DNA of 64,000 nucleotides, taken from Kitasatospora purpeofusca (GTDB lineage: Bacteria; Actinomycetota; Actinomycetes; Streptomycetales; Streptomycetaceae). The notes under the pieces are model-generated. The model saw only the letters and a list, made by a program, of their open reading frames with translations, was not told where the DNA came from and searched no databases. Location of the stretch: the NCBI RefSeq assembly GCF_000718025.1, contig NZ_JODS01000025.1, forward strand, positions 62,001 to 126,000, read 5' to 3'. Both the position numbers and the translations under genes were made by a program. This document shows, in pieces, positions 37,002-45,917 of this stretch; positions within the stretch are counted from its first letter, which is position 1, and each line of letters begins with the position of its first letter.

Positions 37002-37712
37002 TCACACCCGGATCAGCGGGACGAGGACCTCCTCCACCAACTGGTCGACGAACTCGGGCCCGACCTGCCGGCCGCAGACCTTCACCCGGTACAGCAGCAT
37101 CGCCGGGACGACGTCGGCGACCAGCGGGGTGGCCGCGTCCGGTCGGACGTCGCCGCGCTCGGCGCCCCGGCGGAGGATGTCCAGGATCACGCCCTTGGTG
37201 GGCTCGATCATCCGCTGGGCGATGAAGTCCTTGAACAGCTGGGCCTGTTCGTGGTCCAACTCGGCCATCACCGCGGTCACGGCACCGCCCGCCCGGGAGC
37301 GGGCCACCGAGGCGAAACTCTCGACCAGGTGCCGCAGTTCCTCACGGGCGGACCCGAAGTCCGGGGTGTCGGTGGGGCGTGGGAGAGTGGAGTCCAGGGC
37401 GTCGATGACCAGTTCCACCTTGGACGCCCACCGCCGGTACAGCGCGGCCTTTCCGGTGCGCGCGGCACCGGCGACCCCTTCCATCGTCAGCCGCGCGAAC
37501 CCGCCGGAGGTGAGCTGATCGAGCGTCGCTTCGAAGATCGCCGCCTCCAGCTCCCGCCCGCGCCGCCGCGCCGGCCTGGTCAGCGCCTCGGCCACGGCCT
37601 GGACCGGGCAGGGGCCCCGCATGGGCTCGGGCGCGCGCTCCGCCTCGACCCGGGGGGCCTGCCGACCGGCCGAGCGTTCCTTCGCCTGGCGCCGCACCAA
37701 CTGATCCATCAT
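37002..37712 (-). CDS. TetR-family transcriptional repressor
   Basis: A 236-residue repressor. The helix-turn-helix is at about residues 55-100 (GRELEAAIFEATLDQLTSGG, FARLTMEGVAGAARTGKAAL, YRRWASKVELVIDAL), followed by an all-helical ligand and dimer domain of the TetR_C_16-like type. The N-terminal 50 residues are an unusual basic extension. The ATG at 37710-37712 has AGGG upstream; GTG and TTG codons directly before it are less likely. It is divergent from an EmrB/QacA-type exporter, with two matching palindromes between them, so it almost certainly represses that exporter and itself. Confidence 0.93.
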   Translation of the reverse strand: MMDQLVRRQAKERSAGRQAPRVEAERAPEPMRGPCPVQAVAEALTRPARRRGRELEAAIFEATLDQLTSGGFARLTMEGVAGAARTGKAALYRRWASKVELVIDALDSTLPRPTDTPDFGSAREELRHLVESFASVARSRAGGAVTAVMAELDHEQAQLFKDFIAQRMIEPTKGVILDILRRGAERGDVRPDAATPLVADVVPAMLLYRVKVCGRQVGPEFVDQLVEEVLVPLIRV

Positions 37713-37725
37713 CACCAACCCTAAG

Positions 37726-37739
37726 GAACGCTTGCGTTC
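37726..37739. promoter_or_regulatory. TetR operator 1
   Basis: GAACG-CTTG-CGTTC, a perfect 5-4-5 palindrome, 14 bases before the TetR start. It has the same half-sites as operator 2. Confidence 0.7.
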
Positions 37740-37771
37740 ATAATCTCGCCGACGCTATCGTCCACAGTAGT

Positions 37772-37785
37772 GAACGATACCGTTC
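37772..37785. promoter_or_regulatory. TetR operator 2
   Basis: GAACG-ATAC-CGTTC, the same half-sites with a different 4-base centre, 46 bp from operator 1. Flanking bases mirror operator 1 (GGAACG...CGTTCA against TGAACG...CGTTCC). Together they place a repressor dimer on each divergent promoter. Confidence 0.7.
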
Positions 37786-37870
37786 CTTCATAGCCCGCGG
37801 GACGCCGTCGGGCCGGGCCGGACCCCAGAGTCCGCAGCATACGAAGCAGTAGCCAGCAGGGGGCATCAAC

Positions 37871-39418
37871 TTGGCTATCTCCGACACACTCAGCAAGAAC
37901 TCTCCGACGCGGAGCGGGCACGGCCCGAACAAGGGCATCACCCTCGCCGTGATCGCGGCCACGCAGCTGATGGTGGTGCTCGACGCCACCATCGTGAACA
38001 TCGCGCTGCCGCAGATCCGGGACGCGCTGGACTTCTCCACCACCAACCTCTCGTGGGTGATCAACGCCTACACGCTCACCTTCGGCGGCCTGCTGCTGCT
38101 CGGCGGACGCGCGGGCGACATCCTCGGCCGACGCCGGGTCTTCATCGCCGGCACGCTGCTGTTCGGGCTGGCCTCGCTGCTCGGCGGCTTCGCGCAGGAC
38201 GGCGGCATGCTGCTGGCCGCCCGCGCGCTCCAGGGCATCGGCGGCGCGATCTGCTCGCCGACGGCCTTCGCCCTGATCGCCACCAACTTCGACGAGGGGC
38301 CCGAACGCAACCGGGCCTTCGGCGTGTTCTCCGCGGTGGCCGGCTCGGGCGCCGCGATCGGCCTGCTGGCCGGCGGCCTGCTCACCGAGTACCTCGACTG
38401 GCGCTGGGTCTTCTTCGTCAACGTGCCGATCGCCGTCCTGATCGCCTTCGCCGCGCCGCGCTACATCGCCGAGTCGGAGCGCCACCCGGGCAAGTTCGAC
38501 CTGCCGGGCGCGCTCACCTCGACGCTCGGCCTGGTCAGCCTGGTGTACGGCTTCATCCGCGCCGCGTCCGACGGCTGGTCGGACCCGGTGACGCTCGGCT
38601 CCTTCGCCGCCGGCGTCGTGCTGGTGGCCGCGTTCGTGATCATCGAGACCCGCACCGCGCAGCCGATCACCCCGCTGAAGCTGTTCGCGAACCGGAACCG
38701 CACCGGCGGGCTGGTGATGATGCTCTGCCTGGCGGCCGCCATGTTCGGCATCTTCTTCTACATCACGCTCTTCGTGCAGGGCCCGCTGGACTACAGCCCG
38801 CTCAAGGCCGGCTTCGCCTTCATGCCGATCAGCGCCTCGATCATCGTGGCCGCCCAGCTGGCCTCCAGCCTGCAGGCCAAGTACGGTCCCAAGCCGTTCA
38901 TGGCGGGCGGCGCGCTGCTGGTCACGGTCGGTCTCACCTGGCTGACCTTCATGAACGCGGACAGCGGCTACGTGGACGGCATCCTCGGCCCCACGGTGGT
39001 CTTCGGCTTCGGCATGGGCCTGGTCTTCGTCCCGGTCATGCTGCTCGCCGTCGCGGGTGTCTCCGGTCAGGAGACCGGCGCCGCCTCCGGCCTGCTGAAC
39101 TCGATGCAGCAGATCGGCGGCTCGCTCGGCCTGTCGATCCTGACCACGGTGTTCGCGCACTACGCCACGGCCGAGGCCAAGGTCCAGCTGCCCGGGTTCA
39201 TGGCCACGGCCACCCCGGAGCAGAAGGCCTGGCTGATGGAGAAGCAGGAGTTCCCGAAGGGCACCGGCGCCGCCAACGAGGTGCTCGCGCAGGGCATCTC
39301 GCACGGCTTCATCGTCGGCGCGGTGATGGCGGGCCTGGCCTTCGTGATCGCGGTCGTCGCCATCAAGGCGAAGGCCTCCGACCTGCCGTCGGACACGGCC
39401 GGCGTCGCCGTGCACTGA
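37871..39418 (+). CDS. MFS drug efflux transporter, DHA2 (EmrB/QacA) family
   Basis: A 515-residue proton-coupled exporter with 14 predicted helices. Motifs: LDATIVNIALPQIRDAL in helix 1 (motif D1), GGRAGDILGRRRVFIAG between helices 2 and 3 (motif A), LQGIGGAICSPTAFALI (motif B) and GSGAAIGLLAGGLL (motif C of antiporters). A long loop between helices 13 and 14 contains PGFMATATPEQKAWLMEKQE. The start is TTG at 37871 with AGGGGG upstream. It is controlled by the divergent TetR repressor. Substrates are probably hydrophobic or cationic drugs or an endogenous metabolite. Confidence 0.95.
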   Translation: MAISDTLSKNSPTRSGHGPNKGITLAVIAATQLMVVLDATIVNIALPQIRDALDFSTTNLSWVINAYTLTFGGLLLLGGRAGDILGRRRVFIAGTLLFGLASLLGGFAQDGGMLLAARALQGIGGAICSPTAFALIATNFDEGPERNRAFGVFSAVAGSGAAIGLLAGGLLTEYLDWRWVFFVNVPIAVLIAFAAPRYIAESERHPGKFDLPGALTSTLGLVSLVYGFIRAASDGWSDPVTLGSFAAGVVLVAAFVIIETRTAQPITPLKLFANRNRTGGLVMMLCLAAAMFGIFFYITLFVQGPLDYSPLKAGFAFMPISASIIVAAQLASSLQAKYGPKPFMAGGALLVTVGLTWLTFMNADSGYVDGILGPTVVFGFGMGLVFVPVMLLAVAGVSGQETGAASGLLNSMQQIGGSLGLSILTTVFAHYATAEAKVQLPGFMATATPEQKAWLMEKQEFPKGTGAANEVLAQGISHGFIVGAVMAGLAFVIAVVAIKAKASDLPSDTAGVAVH

Positions 39419-39533
39419 CCCGGTCGCCCACCCCGGTCGCCCACCGCGGTGGGCCGCACCGGACGCGGCACCACGCAACACGGCACCACGTACGGCGTCA
39501 CGCAACACAGCACCGCGCAACACAGCACGGAAC

Positions 39534-39570
39534 AGGGCCGGTCGGGAGCTGCACGCTCCCGACCGGCCCT
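39534..39570. terminator. Bidirectional hairpin terminator
   Basis: AGGGCCGGTCGGGAG (39534-39548) pairs perfectly with 39556-39570 between the convergent exporter and DUF4173 genes. The 70 bases before it are short CACGCAACACAGCAC-like repeats. Confidence 0.88.
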
Positions 39571-39616
39571 TCGCACGCTCCCGGAAGCTCGCGACCACCG
39601 GGACCGGCGCCGCCGC

Positions 39617-41371
39617 TCAGCCCTCGAAGGCGTCGTCGCGGCTCATGCCCACCCGGTCGCAGGCGTCCTCCGCGTACGAATGGTGATCCGGCACGGGTCG
39701 TTCGGCGAGGATCCCCCGGGCCCGCGACGCCGCCAGACTGGTGGCGTACCAGGGCGTGGAGCCCTCCGCCCGCAGGTCGTACGCCACCTGGCCCAGGGCG
39801 CACGTCCGGTAGTCGCCGGGCAGCCGGTCCAGGGCCGGCACGGCGTCCGCCGAGAGCGAGCGGACGTTGCGCAGGTCGATCTGCCCGGTCCGCTCGAAGC
39901 GGGCCACGTTGTGCTCCGCGACCATCGCGTCCGACCCCATCAACCCGTAGACGGCGGCGGCCGCCACCGCGCTGAGCACCGCCGCGCGCGGCAGCCAGCC
40001 GGCCGACGGGGTCAGGCCCGCCACGATCAGCAGCACGAACACCACGCCCAGCCAGATCTCGACCGCCAGCACCCAGAGCCGCAGGGTGGTCAGGCCGGAG
40101 GCGTCCACGTAGAACCACATCCGCCCGAGCGCCGCGGCCACCACCACCAGGGTCAGCAGGCAGAGCGCGCCGAGCAGCAGCCGCACCAGCCGGCGGTCGG
40201 CCTCCGTCCCGCGCGGCGCCCAGCGCTTGGCGAGCGCGACGACCACCAGGGTCAGCACGGTGACCACCAGCAGCTGCCAGAAGCCCTGCCGGGCGTACTC
40301 GGAGCGGGTCATCCCGGTGCGCTCCAGGATCGCTTCGGCGCCACCGAGCACCACCACCGCCTGGAGCACCACGAAGGCGCCGAACATGAGGTTCAGCGCG
40401 GCCAGCGGCAGGGCCCACTCCAGCCGGCCCCTGGCCCGGCCCGGCCGGACCACCGTGCGGTCCCAGCGCCGCGGGCCCGCCGCGATGTGGGCGAAGCCCA
40501 GCGCGGTCGCCAGGCCGAGCACGAACAGGGCCGCGCGGGCCGGGAGTTCGCCGAGATCGATGCTGGGGGCGAGGCTCTCCAGGACGTTCGCCATGGCCGC
40601 GTCCGCCCCGGCGAACAGGGCGCCGAAGACGGTCAGCAGCACCACCGCCACCAGGACGCCCTTGAGCACCGGCACCACCTGGCCCCGGTCACCGACGCGG
40701 CGGCCGCGCAGGGTCCGGCCGGCCCACACCAGTCCGGGCACGAGCTGCCAGAGCAGGCCGGGCAGCGCGAGCAGGACACCGCTCCAGCGCCGTCCGCCGT
40801 GCAGCGCCAGCGAGGCCAGGCCCACCGCCCAGACGGTGCTCAGCAGCACCGGCCAGCCCGCCTCGTACAGCGCCGGGACGGCGAGCAGGGCGAGCCCGAG
40901 CGCGCTCCACAGGACGGTCCAGGCCCTCGGCCGACGACCGGCGGCCCGGGCGGCGGCCCCGGCGCCCACGGTGACGACCGCGGCGCAGAGCAGCAGGTTG
41001 ACGCCGAGTCCGTCGATCAGCAGCCAGGAGCTGAGCAGACCGGCGAGTACCGCCGCCAGCACCGTCCGGCCGGTGGCCGGGGCCTTCCGGTCCGGGTCGC
41101 TGGGCCGCAGCCACTGGAACGGCTGCGGCGCGGGGGTGCCGGGCGCCCGGTACGGGCCGGTGCCGGGAGCGCCGCCGGGGCCGAAACCGCCGGGAGCACC
41201 ACCGGAGCCGTAGCCACCGGCAGGGCCGAAGGCCCCGGTGGGACCGGCCGCCGGCACACCGGCACCCGCCCCCGCCTCCGCACCGGCACCAGCACCAGCA
41301 CCAGCACCAGCACCGCCGACGCCGGGCCGGGGCGGCACTCCGCCCGCGGCGGGCATGCTGAATCCGGACAT
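39617..41371 (-). CDS. DUF4173/DUF4153-type integral membrane protein
   Basis: A 584-residue protein. The first 90 residues are a Gly/Ala/Pro-rich cytosolic tail with a run of Gly-Ala dipeptides. About 12 hydrophobic helices follow from residue 105 to 480 (for example LLSSWLLIDGLGVNLLLCAA). The last 100 residues are soluble and end in a helical segment resembling the DUF4173 tail (NVARFERTGQIDLRNVRSLS, ADAVPALDRLPGD). No catalytic motif is evident; the family is of unknown function. The ATG has GAGGGGG upstream. The gene stands alone. Confidence 0.85.
   Translation of the reverse strand: MSGFSMPAAGGVPPRPGVGGAGAGAGAGAGAEAGAGAGVPAAGPTGAFGPAGGYGSGGAPGGFGPGGAPGTGPYRAPGTPAPQPFQWLRPSDPDRKAPATGRTVLAAVLAGLLSSWLLIDGLGVNLLLCAAVVTVGAGAAARAAGRRPRAWTVLWSALGLALLAVPALYEAGWPVLLSTVWAVGLASLALHGGRRWSGVLLALPGLLWQLVPGLVWAGRTLRGRRVGDRGQVVPVLKGVLVAVVLLTVFGALFAGADAAMANVLESLAPSIDLGELPARAALFVLGLATALGFAHIAAGPRRWDRTVVRPGRARGRLEWALPLAALNLMFGAFVVLQAVVVLGGAEAILERTGMTRSEYARQGFWQLLVVTVLTLVVVALAKRWAPRGTEADRRLVRLLLGALCLLTLVVVAAALGRMWFYVDASGLTTLRLWVLAVEIWLGVVFVLLIVAGLTPSAGWLPRAAVLSAVAAAAVYGLMGSDAMVAEHNVARFERTGQIDLRNVRSLSADAVPALDRLPGDYRTCALGQVAYDLRAEGSTPWYATSLAASRARGILAERPVPDHHSYAEDACDRVGMSRDDAFEG
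41281..41316. repeat. Hexanucleotide repeat in the DUF4173 gene
   Basis: Six tandem copies of a 6-bp ACCAGC/ACCGGC unit encode the Gly-Ala run at the protein's N-terminus; copy number can change without frameshift. Confidence 0.85.
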
Positions 41372-41516
41372 GGGATCCCCCTCAATGGTCGGGTGGGAAC
41401 GCGGAATCCACCCTCCGGGCGGTCCGCCGACGAGCACGCGGAACCACACCGGTGAGGACACCGGGCACCACGGCCGAAGCCGACTGTAGACCATTCTGAA
41501 CAAGTTCAAAAACACC

Positions 41517-41556
41517 GGGCCGGGCTCTGTCGCACCCCTGTGACAGAGCCCGGCCC
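41517..41556 (-). terminator. Hairpin terminator of the secreted-protein gene
   Basis: GGGCCGGGCTCTGTC (41517-41531) pairs perfectly with 41542-41556 around a 10-base loop, 27 bases beyond the stop. Confidence 0.9.
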
Positions 41557-41582
41557 GAAGCCGGGGAGGAAGCGGACCGCCG

Positions 41583-44500
41583 TCAGTACGTCCCGTAGAG
41601 CGAGTACCGGAAGGAGTCCTTCACGGCCGGCCCGAAGTCCGCCGGCCACGTGCCGAACGGCACCACCGTGTTGCTGTACGCCCCCTGCCCGGCGGTGCCG
41701 GTCGAGTAGTTCATGTTGTTCACCGTGGTGCTCGTGCCGTTGGTGTTGTAGACGAACCAGTACGAGGTGTTGGCGCTCAGGGTGAGGTTCACCGGCAGCG
41801 AGTTCCACGCGTTGGCGGTCAGCGTGCCCGGGCCCGTGGCGGCCACCAGCGTGCCCGGCGAGCCGCCCGCGTCGGTGTAGACGGCCAGCTGGTACCGGTT
41901 GTTGGGCGCCGCTGCGATCGGTCCGACGTGCACGCTCAGCGCGGTGAGCGCCGCCGGATCGGCGCCGGTGGTCACCCGGCTCCCGTTCAGGTGGTTGGAG
42001 TCGGTGTCGTCGATCAGCGAGCCCACCGCCGTGTTCCCGATCGTCCGCGGCTCCGCTCCCCCGGTGGTGAAGGAGAACGTGTACGGGGCGGCCAGCGCGT
42101 TCCCCGAGCGGTCCCGGACGCCCTGGACGGTCGCGGTGTACCCGGTCGTGAGGGCCAGCGGGGCGGCCGGCGTGAACACCACGCCGTTCGCCGCCGCGTC
42201 GTGGGCCACCGACCCCGCGACCGCCGCGCCGCCGGACGCGGTCCGCAGGGTGACGGACCCGCCGGTGACGCTCGCCGGGTCCAGCGGCTCGCTGAAGGAG
42301 AACCGGACCGCCGTGCCCGGGGCGACCGCGTCGGCGCCGCCGGCCGGGGTGGTGCCGATCACCGCGGGCGCGGTGGTGTCCTGCCCGTAACTGGCGCTGT
42401 ACGAGCCCACCGCGCCGTCGAAGAACGCGTAGGCGATGCCCTTGACCGTCTCGACCCGGTACGGCACCGGGCGGCCGCCCGAGGTGATCCCGGTCAGGGT
42501 GCCGGCGGCCGCGTCGACCGGCAGCATGGCGCGCAGCCCGTTGGCCCCGCCGGTGATGCCGAAGGTCAGCGCGCTCCCGTTCCAGGCCAGCCCGGTGAAG
42601 GCCGAGGCGTTGCGCCCGTCCAGCCAGGTGAGCATCTGCCGGCCGGACACCACCGGGGCACCGTGCGCCTTGGCGGCGGCGACGACCGCGTCCGAGGCGG
42701 CGGAGGCGGCGAAGTCGGTGTGGATGTTGGCGGTCAGCGCCGCGTAGTAGCCCTTGGCGCCGTACGCCGCGTCGAGCAGGGTGTTGACGGTGCCCGGGTA
42801 GGACTGGCCGGACTCGTCGGTGAGCTGGGTGGTGGCCTGGTACTCGTCGATCACGCTGCCGTCGGTGTCGGCGAAGCGCATGATCTGCGCCGTGCCGTTG
42901 AAGTAGCCGGGCCGGTCCTGGGTGAAGTTCGAGGGGTAGAAGTAGTAGTCGGTGTCCAGCCGGATCCCGTTGGCGAGCTTGGTCCTCGCCTGGGTGGCCC
43001 AGTCGTCCCACTCCACGCAGTGGGTGCGGCTGCTCGACGGGTTCGGCAGGTTCGGGTACTTGGCCCGCCAGGCAGCCAACTGGTCCCGGTAGTAGCCCTG
43101 CAGGACCGAGGTGCTGCCCCAGGGGCGGCAGTTGGTGCTGACGTGCACGCCGACCTCGAAGCCCTGGTCGCTGTACGCCTTCGCCTGGGCCGGGGTGAGC
43201 GGGTCGTCCGTGTAGATGTAGGAGGAGCCGCGGATGCACTCCCAGTTCGCGACCGAGCAGCCGGGCGGGCTCTGCGCGATGTAGCCGTCCCAGCGGCCGG
43301 CCGTGCCGCCCACGCCGTGGTCGTCCCCGGTCATCACCACGACGGCCTTGACGTCGCGCGGGAAGTACCAGAACCGCGGCAGCGGCGCGTCGTCGGAGGC
43401 GAGCTGGGTGAGCAGGTTGGCGAGCAGCCGCTGCTCCTCGTCGGCGATCGGGATCAGCGCCTTGTCCAGGTCGTTCCAGTCGGACTGGCCGCCGGTGCCG
43501 AAGAACATCTCGCTGGCCTCGTAGCCGTCGACGCCGTCGCGCTGCTGGCCGGCCCAGGCGGCGTTGCCCTGCCGGGTCTGCACCACCGACTTGGCGAGGT
43601 CGTAGCTGAACGCGGCGGCGCGGCCGCTGCCGGCCGTGCGCAGGCTGACCGCCGGATTGGCGGTCGCGGTCGCGGCGTCGCTGTACAGGGTGGCGACGGC
43701 GGTGGCGCCGTTCAGCGTGTAGAGGTCGGCGGGGCCGTGGTAGCCCATGGTGTCACCGGTGATCCCCGCGCCCGGCGCGGCGGCGGTGTTCACCTTGAGG
43801 TAGGCGTCGGCGCGGGTGCCGGTGGCCGGGGTGAGGCCGAACAGCGGCGCGAGCTGCCGGTCCGGGCGCATCGCGACCAGCTCGCCGCCGCCGTTGGTCC
43901 AGGTGGTGAACAGCGCGGCCTGGGCGGCGGTGAGCGGCATCTCGCCGAGCAGCACCACCTCGGCGGAGGCGAGCACCGCAGCGGTCACGGCCGAGATGTC
44001 CACCTGGCGGTAGGCGTTCAGGCCCTCCGCCTTGAGGATCTCGGCCAGGTACCGGGTGTACGGATTGGCCTGGCTGGTGACCAGCAGGATCGGACCCTCG
44101 GTGCCCGGGCCCGCGCCGGGCGGCGGGGGCGGCGGGGACGCCTCGGTGCTGTACGTGGCGTAGATCGAGAAGCTCAGCCCGCTGCTGGTGACCGCGCCCG
44201 CGCTGGCCGGCCAGTTGCCGAACGGCAGGCCGCCGTTGCCGTACACGCTGGTGCCGCCCGGGCTGTAGCGCAGGTTGTTGACCGTCGGACCGGAGCCGTT
44301 GGTGTTGTAGGCCAGCCAGTACGGCGTGTTGGCGGTCAGGGTGGCCGTCAGCGGGACGGTGTTCCAGCCGGACCCGCCGAGGGTGGCGGTGGCGCTGCTC
44401 GCCAGCAGGGCGCCCGGGCTGCCGCCGTTGTCCTGGTAGATCGCGGTCTGAAAGCGGTTGTTGGGCGCGGCGTCCACCGCGTCCACGTACACCGAGACGC

Positions 44501-44786
44501 TGCTGACCGTGCCGCCGGACGAACCGGTCACGTAGCGCGAGGCGTTGAGGTAGTTGGAGTCGGCGGTGTCGGTGGCGGTGCCGACCGCCGTGCTGCCGAG
44601 CGTCGCCGTGACGGCCGCCGCCGGGGACGCGCCCGGCCCGGACACCAGTGCCGCCGCGGTGGTCAGGGCCGCCAGCAGGACTCCGGACCGCCGCCACCAC
44701 CGCCCGCCCGCGCTCCCGCCACCGCCCCGACCACCGCCGCCGCGTCTGTCCGTACGCCCGCCCAGGCGTGTGCCCGTGTCTGCCAT
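41583..44786 (-). CDS. Large secreted multidomain protein with polysaccharide-deacetylase-like core
   Basis: A 1067-residue exported protein. Residues 1-58 are a signal peptide with a twin arginine (WWRRSGVLLAALTTAAALV). Domain A (about 60-212) and domain B (about 913-1067) are a duplicated beta-rich module sharing DSNYLN/DSNHLN, AAPNNRFQ/AAPNNRYQ, GGSPG, YNTNG and VNN. After a Pro6 linker, residues 229-440 resemble a glutamine-amidotransferase-like fold; residues 470-740 resemble a NodB deacetylase (VVVMTGDDHG near 485, FEVGVHVSTN near 530, ANIHTDF); residues 803-912 are an Ig-like Big_5 domain. The second His of the NodB zinc site appears replaced. Probably binds and modifies an extracellular glycan. 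Confidence 0.8.
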   Translation of the reverse strand: MADTGTRLGGRTDRRGGGGRGGGGSAGGRWWRRSGVLLAALTTAAALVSGPGASPAAAVTATLGSTAVGTATDTADSNYLNASRYVTGSSGGTVSSVSVYVDAVDAAPNNRFQTAIYQDNGGSPGALLASSATATLGGSGWNTVPLTATLTANTPYWLAYNTNGSGPTVNNLRYSPGGTSVYGNGGLPFGNWPASAGAVTSSGLSFSIYATYSTEASPPPPPPGAGPGTEGPILLVTSQANPYTRYLAEILKAEGLNAYRQVDISAVTAAVLASAEVVLLGEMPLTAAQAALFTTWTNGGGELVAMRPDRQLAPLFGLTPATGTRADAYLKVNTAAAPGAGITGDTMGYHGPADLYTLNGATAVATLYSDAATATANPAVSLRTAGSGRAAAFSYDLAKSVVQTRQGNAAWAGQQRDGVDGYEASEMFFGTGGQSDWNDLDKALIPIADEEQRLLANLLTQLASDDAPLPRFWYFPRDVKAVVVMTGDDHGVGGTAGRWDGYIAQSPPGCSVANWECIRGSSYIYTDDPLTPAQAKAYSDQGFEVGVHVSTNCRPWGSTSVLQGYYRDQLAAWRAKYPNLPNPSSSRTHCVEWDDWATQARTKLANGIRLDTDYYFYPSNFTQDRPGYFNGTAQIMRFADTDGSVIDEYQATTQLTDESGQSYPGTVNTLLDAAYGAKGYYAALTANIHTDFAASAASDAVVAAAKAHGAPVVSGRQMLTWLDGRNASAFTGLAWNGSALTFGITGGANGLRAMLPVDAAAGTLTGITSGGRPVPYRVETVKGIAYAFFDGAVGSYSASYGQDTTAPAVIGTTPAGGADAVAPGTAVRFSFSEPLDPASVTGGSVTLRTASGGAAVAGSVAHDAAANGVVFTPAAPLALTTGYTATVQGVRDRSGNALAAPYTFSFTTGGAEPRTIGNTAVGSLIDDTDSNHLNGSRVTTGADPAALTALSVHVGPIAAAPNNRYQLAVYTDAGGSPGTLVAATGPGTLTANAWNSLPVNLTLSANTSYWFVYNTNGTSTTVNNMNYSTGTAGQGAYSNTVVPFGTWPADFGPAVKDSFRYSLYGTY

Positions 44787-44914
44787 GACCGCCCCCCTGT
44801 GTCATCTCGGCCGACCAGCCCCTAACGGTGTACCGGTAACCCACCGACCGTGTCCACGAAATCGACACATTCGCCATGGAATGACCTGAACCCCGACGTT
44901 CCCCCGGACCCAAC

Positions 44915-44968
44915 GGGCGGTACGGGCGGTACAGCCGGACCGGGCGGTACGGGCGGTACAGCCGGACC
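44915..44968. repeat. Two perfect 27-bp tandem repeats
   Basis: Units at 44915-44941 and 44942-44968 are identical and each contains two copies of GGGCGGTAC; degenerate copies follow to 44999. They lie between the secreted-protein promoter and the downstream end of the permease gene. Confidence 0.9.
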
Positions 44969-44999
44969 GGGCATCACGGGCGGAACAGGCGGACCGGCG

Positions 45000-45917
45000 T
45001 CAGCCCTTGACCGAACCGGCCAGCAGCCCCCGCACGAAGTAGCGCTGGAGCGCGAAGAACACCGCCAGCGGAATCACGATCGACAGGAACGCCCCCGCCG
45101 TCAGCAGCTCCCACCGCCCGCCGAAGGATCCGGACAACTGCGCCAGCCGGACCGTCATCGGCGCCACCTCCGGGGTGCCGCCGGCGAAGGTGAGCGCCAC
45201 CAGCAGGTCGTTCCAGACCCAGAGGAACTGGAAGATCGCGAACGAGGCCAGCGCGGGCGTGCAGAGCGGCAGCACGATCGAGCGGAAGATCTTGAAGTGC
45301 GAGGCGCCGTCCACCACCGCCGCCTCCATCAGGTCGCGGGGCAGCTGGGCGATGAAGTTGTGCAGCAGGAAGATCGCCAGCGGCAGCGCGAACATGGTGT
45401 GCGCCAGCCACACCGGCGCGTAGGTGCCCTTGAGGTCCAGGGCCGGCAGCAGCGTCAGCGAACCCAGGTGCGCACCGCCCGAGAACAGCTGGAGCAGCGG
45501 GATCAGCGCCATCTGCAGGGGCACCACCTGGAGCGCGAAGACCAGGAAGAACAGGGTGTCGCTGCCCCGGAACCGCACCCAGGCCAGCGCGTAGGCGGCC
45601 ATCGCCGCCAGCGCCAGCGGGAAGAGCGTGGCCGGCACGCTGATCGCCAGCGAGTTCACCAGGAAGGGCATCAGACCGGTGGAGACGCCGGATCCGCCCT
45701 CGAACAGCACCGTGTGGTAGTTGTCCAGCCCGAGGTCCGGGTGGAGCAGGGCGTTCCACCAGCCGTCCGCGGTGACGTCCCGTTTGGGGCGCAGCGAGGT
45801 GACCAGCAGCCCGAGGGTGGGGACAGTCCACAGCACCGTCACCGCGATCACGAAGACCGAGGCCAATGGTGCGGAGAAGGCCTTCCGGACGGCGCCGCCG
45901 TCCCGCCGTACGCTCAT
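45000..45917 (-). CDS. Carbohydrate ABC transporter permease (MalG/AglG type)
   Basis: A 305-residue inner-membrane permease with six helices. The binding-protein-dependent EAA loop reads DLMEAAVVDGASHFKIFRSI VLP around residue 205, the docking site for the ATPase. The family N-terminus (TVPTLGLLVTSLRP) is present. It overlaps the other permease by four bases (ATGA). No ATPase gene is nearby, so the shared MsiK-type ATPase used by streptomycete sugar importers is expected to power it. The end of this gene is followed by tandem repeats and the divergent-looking leader of the secreted-protein gene. Confidence 0.93.
   Translation of the reverse strand: MSVRRDGGAVRKAFSAPLASVFVIAVTVLWTVPTLGLLVTSLRPKRDVTADGWWNALLHPDLGLDNYHTVLFEGGSGVSTGLMPFLVNSLAISVPATLFPLALAAMAAYALAWVRFRGSDTLFFLVFALQVVPLQMALIPLLQLFSGGAHLGSLTLLPALDLKGTYAPVWLAHTMFALPLAIFLLHNFIAQLPRDLMEAAVVDGASHFKIFRSIVLPLCTPALASFAIFQFLWVWNDLLVALTFAGGTPEVAPMTVRLAQLSGSFGGRWELLTAGAFLSIVIPLAVFFALQRYFVRGLLAGSVKG

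Noticed and set aside
41928..44825. 965-codon plus-strand frame opposite the secreted-protein gene
   Set aside because: It is an antisense shadow with Arg/Gly/Val-rich composition and no domain pattern.
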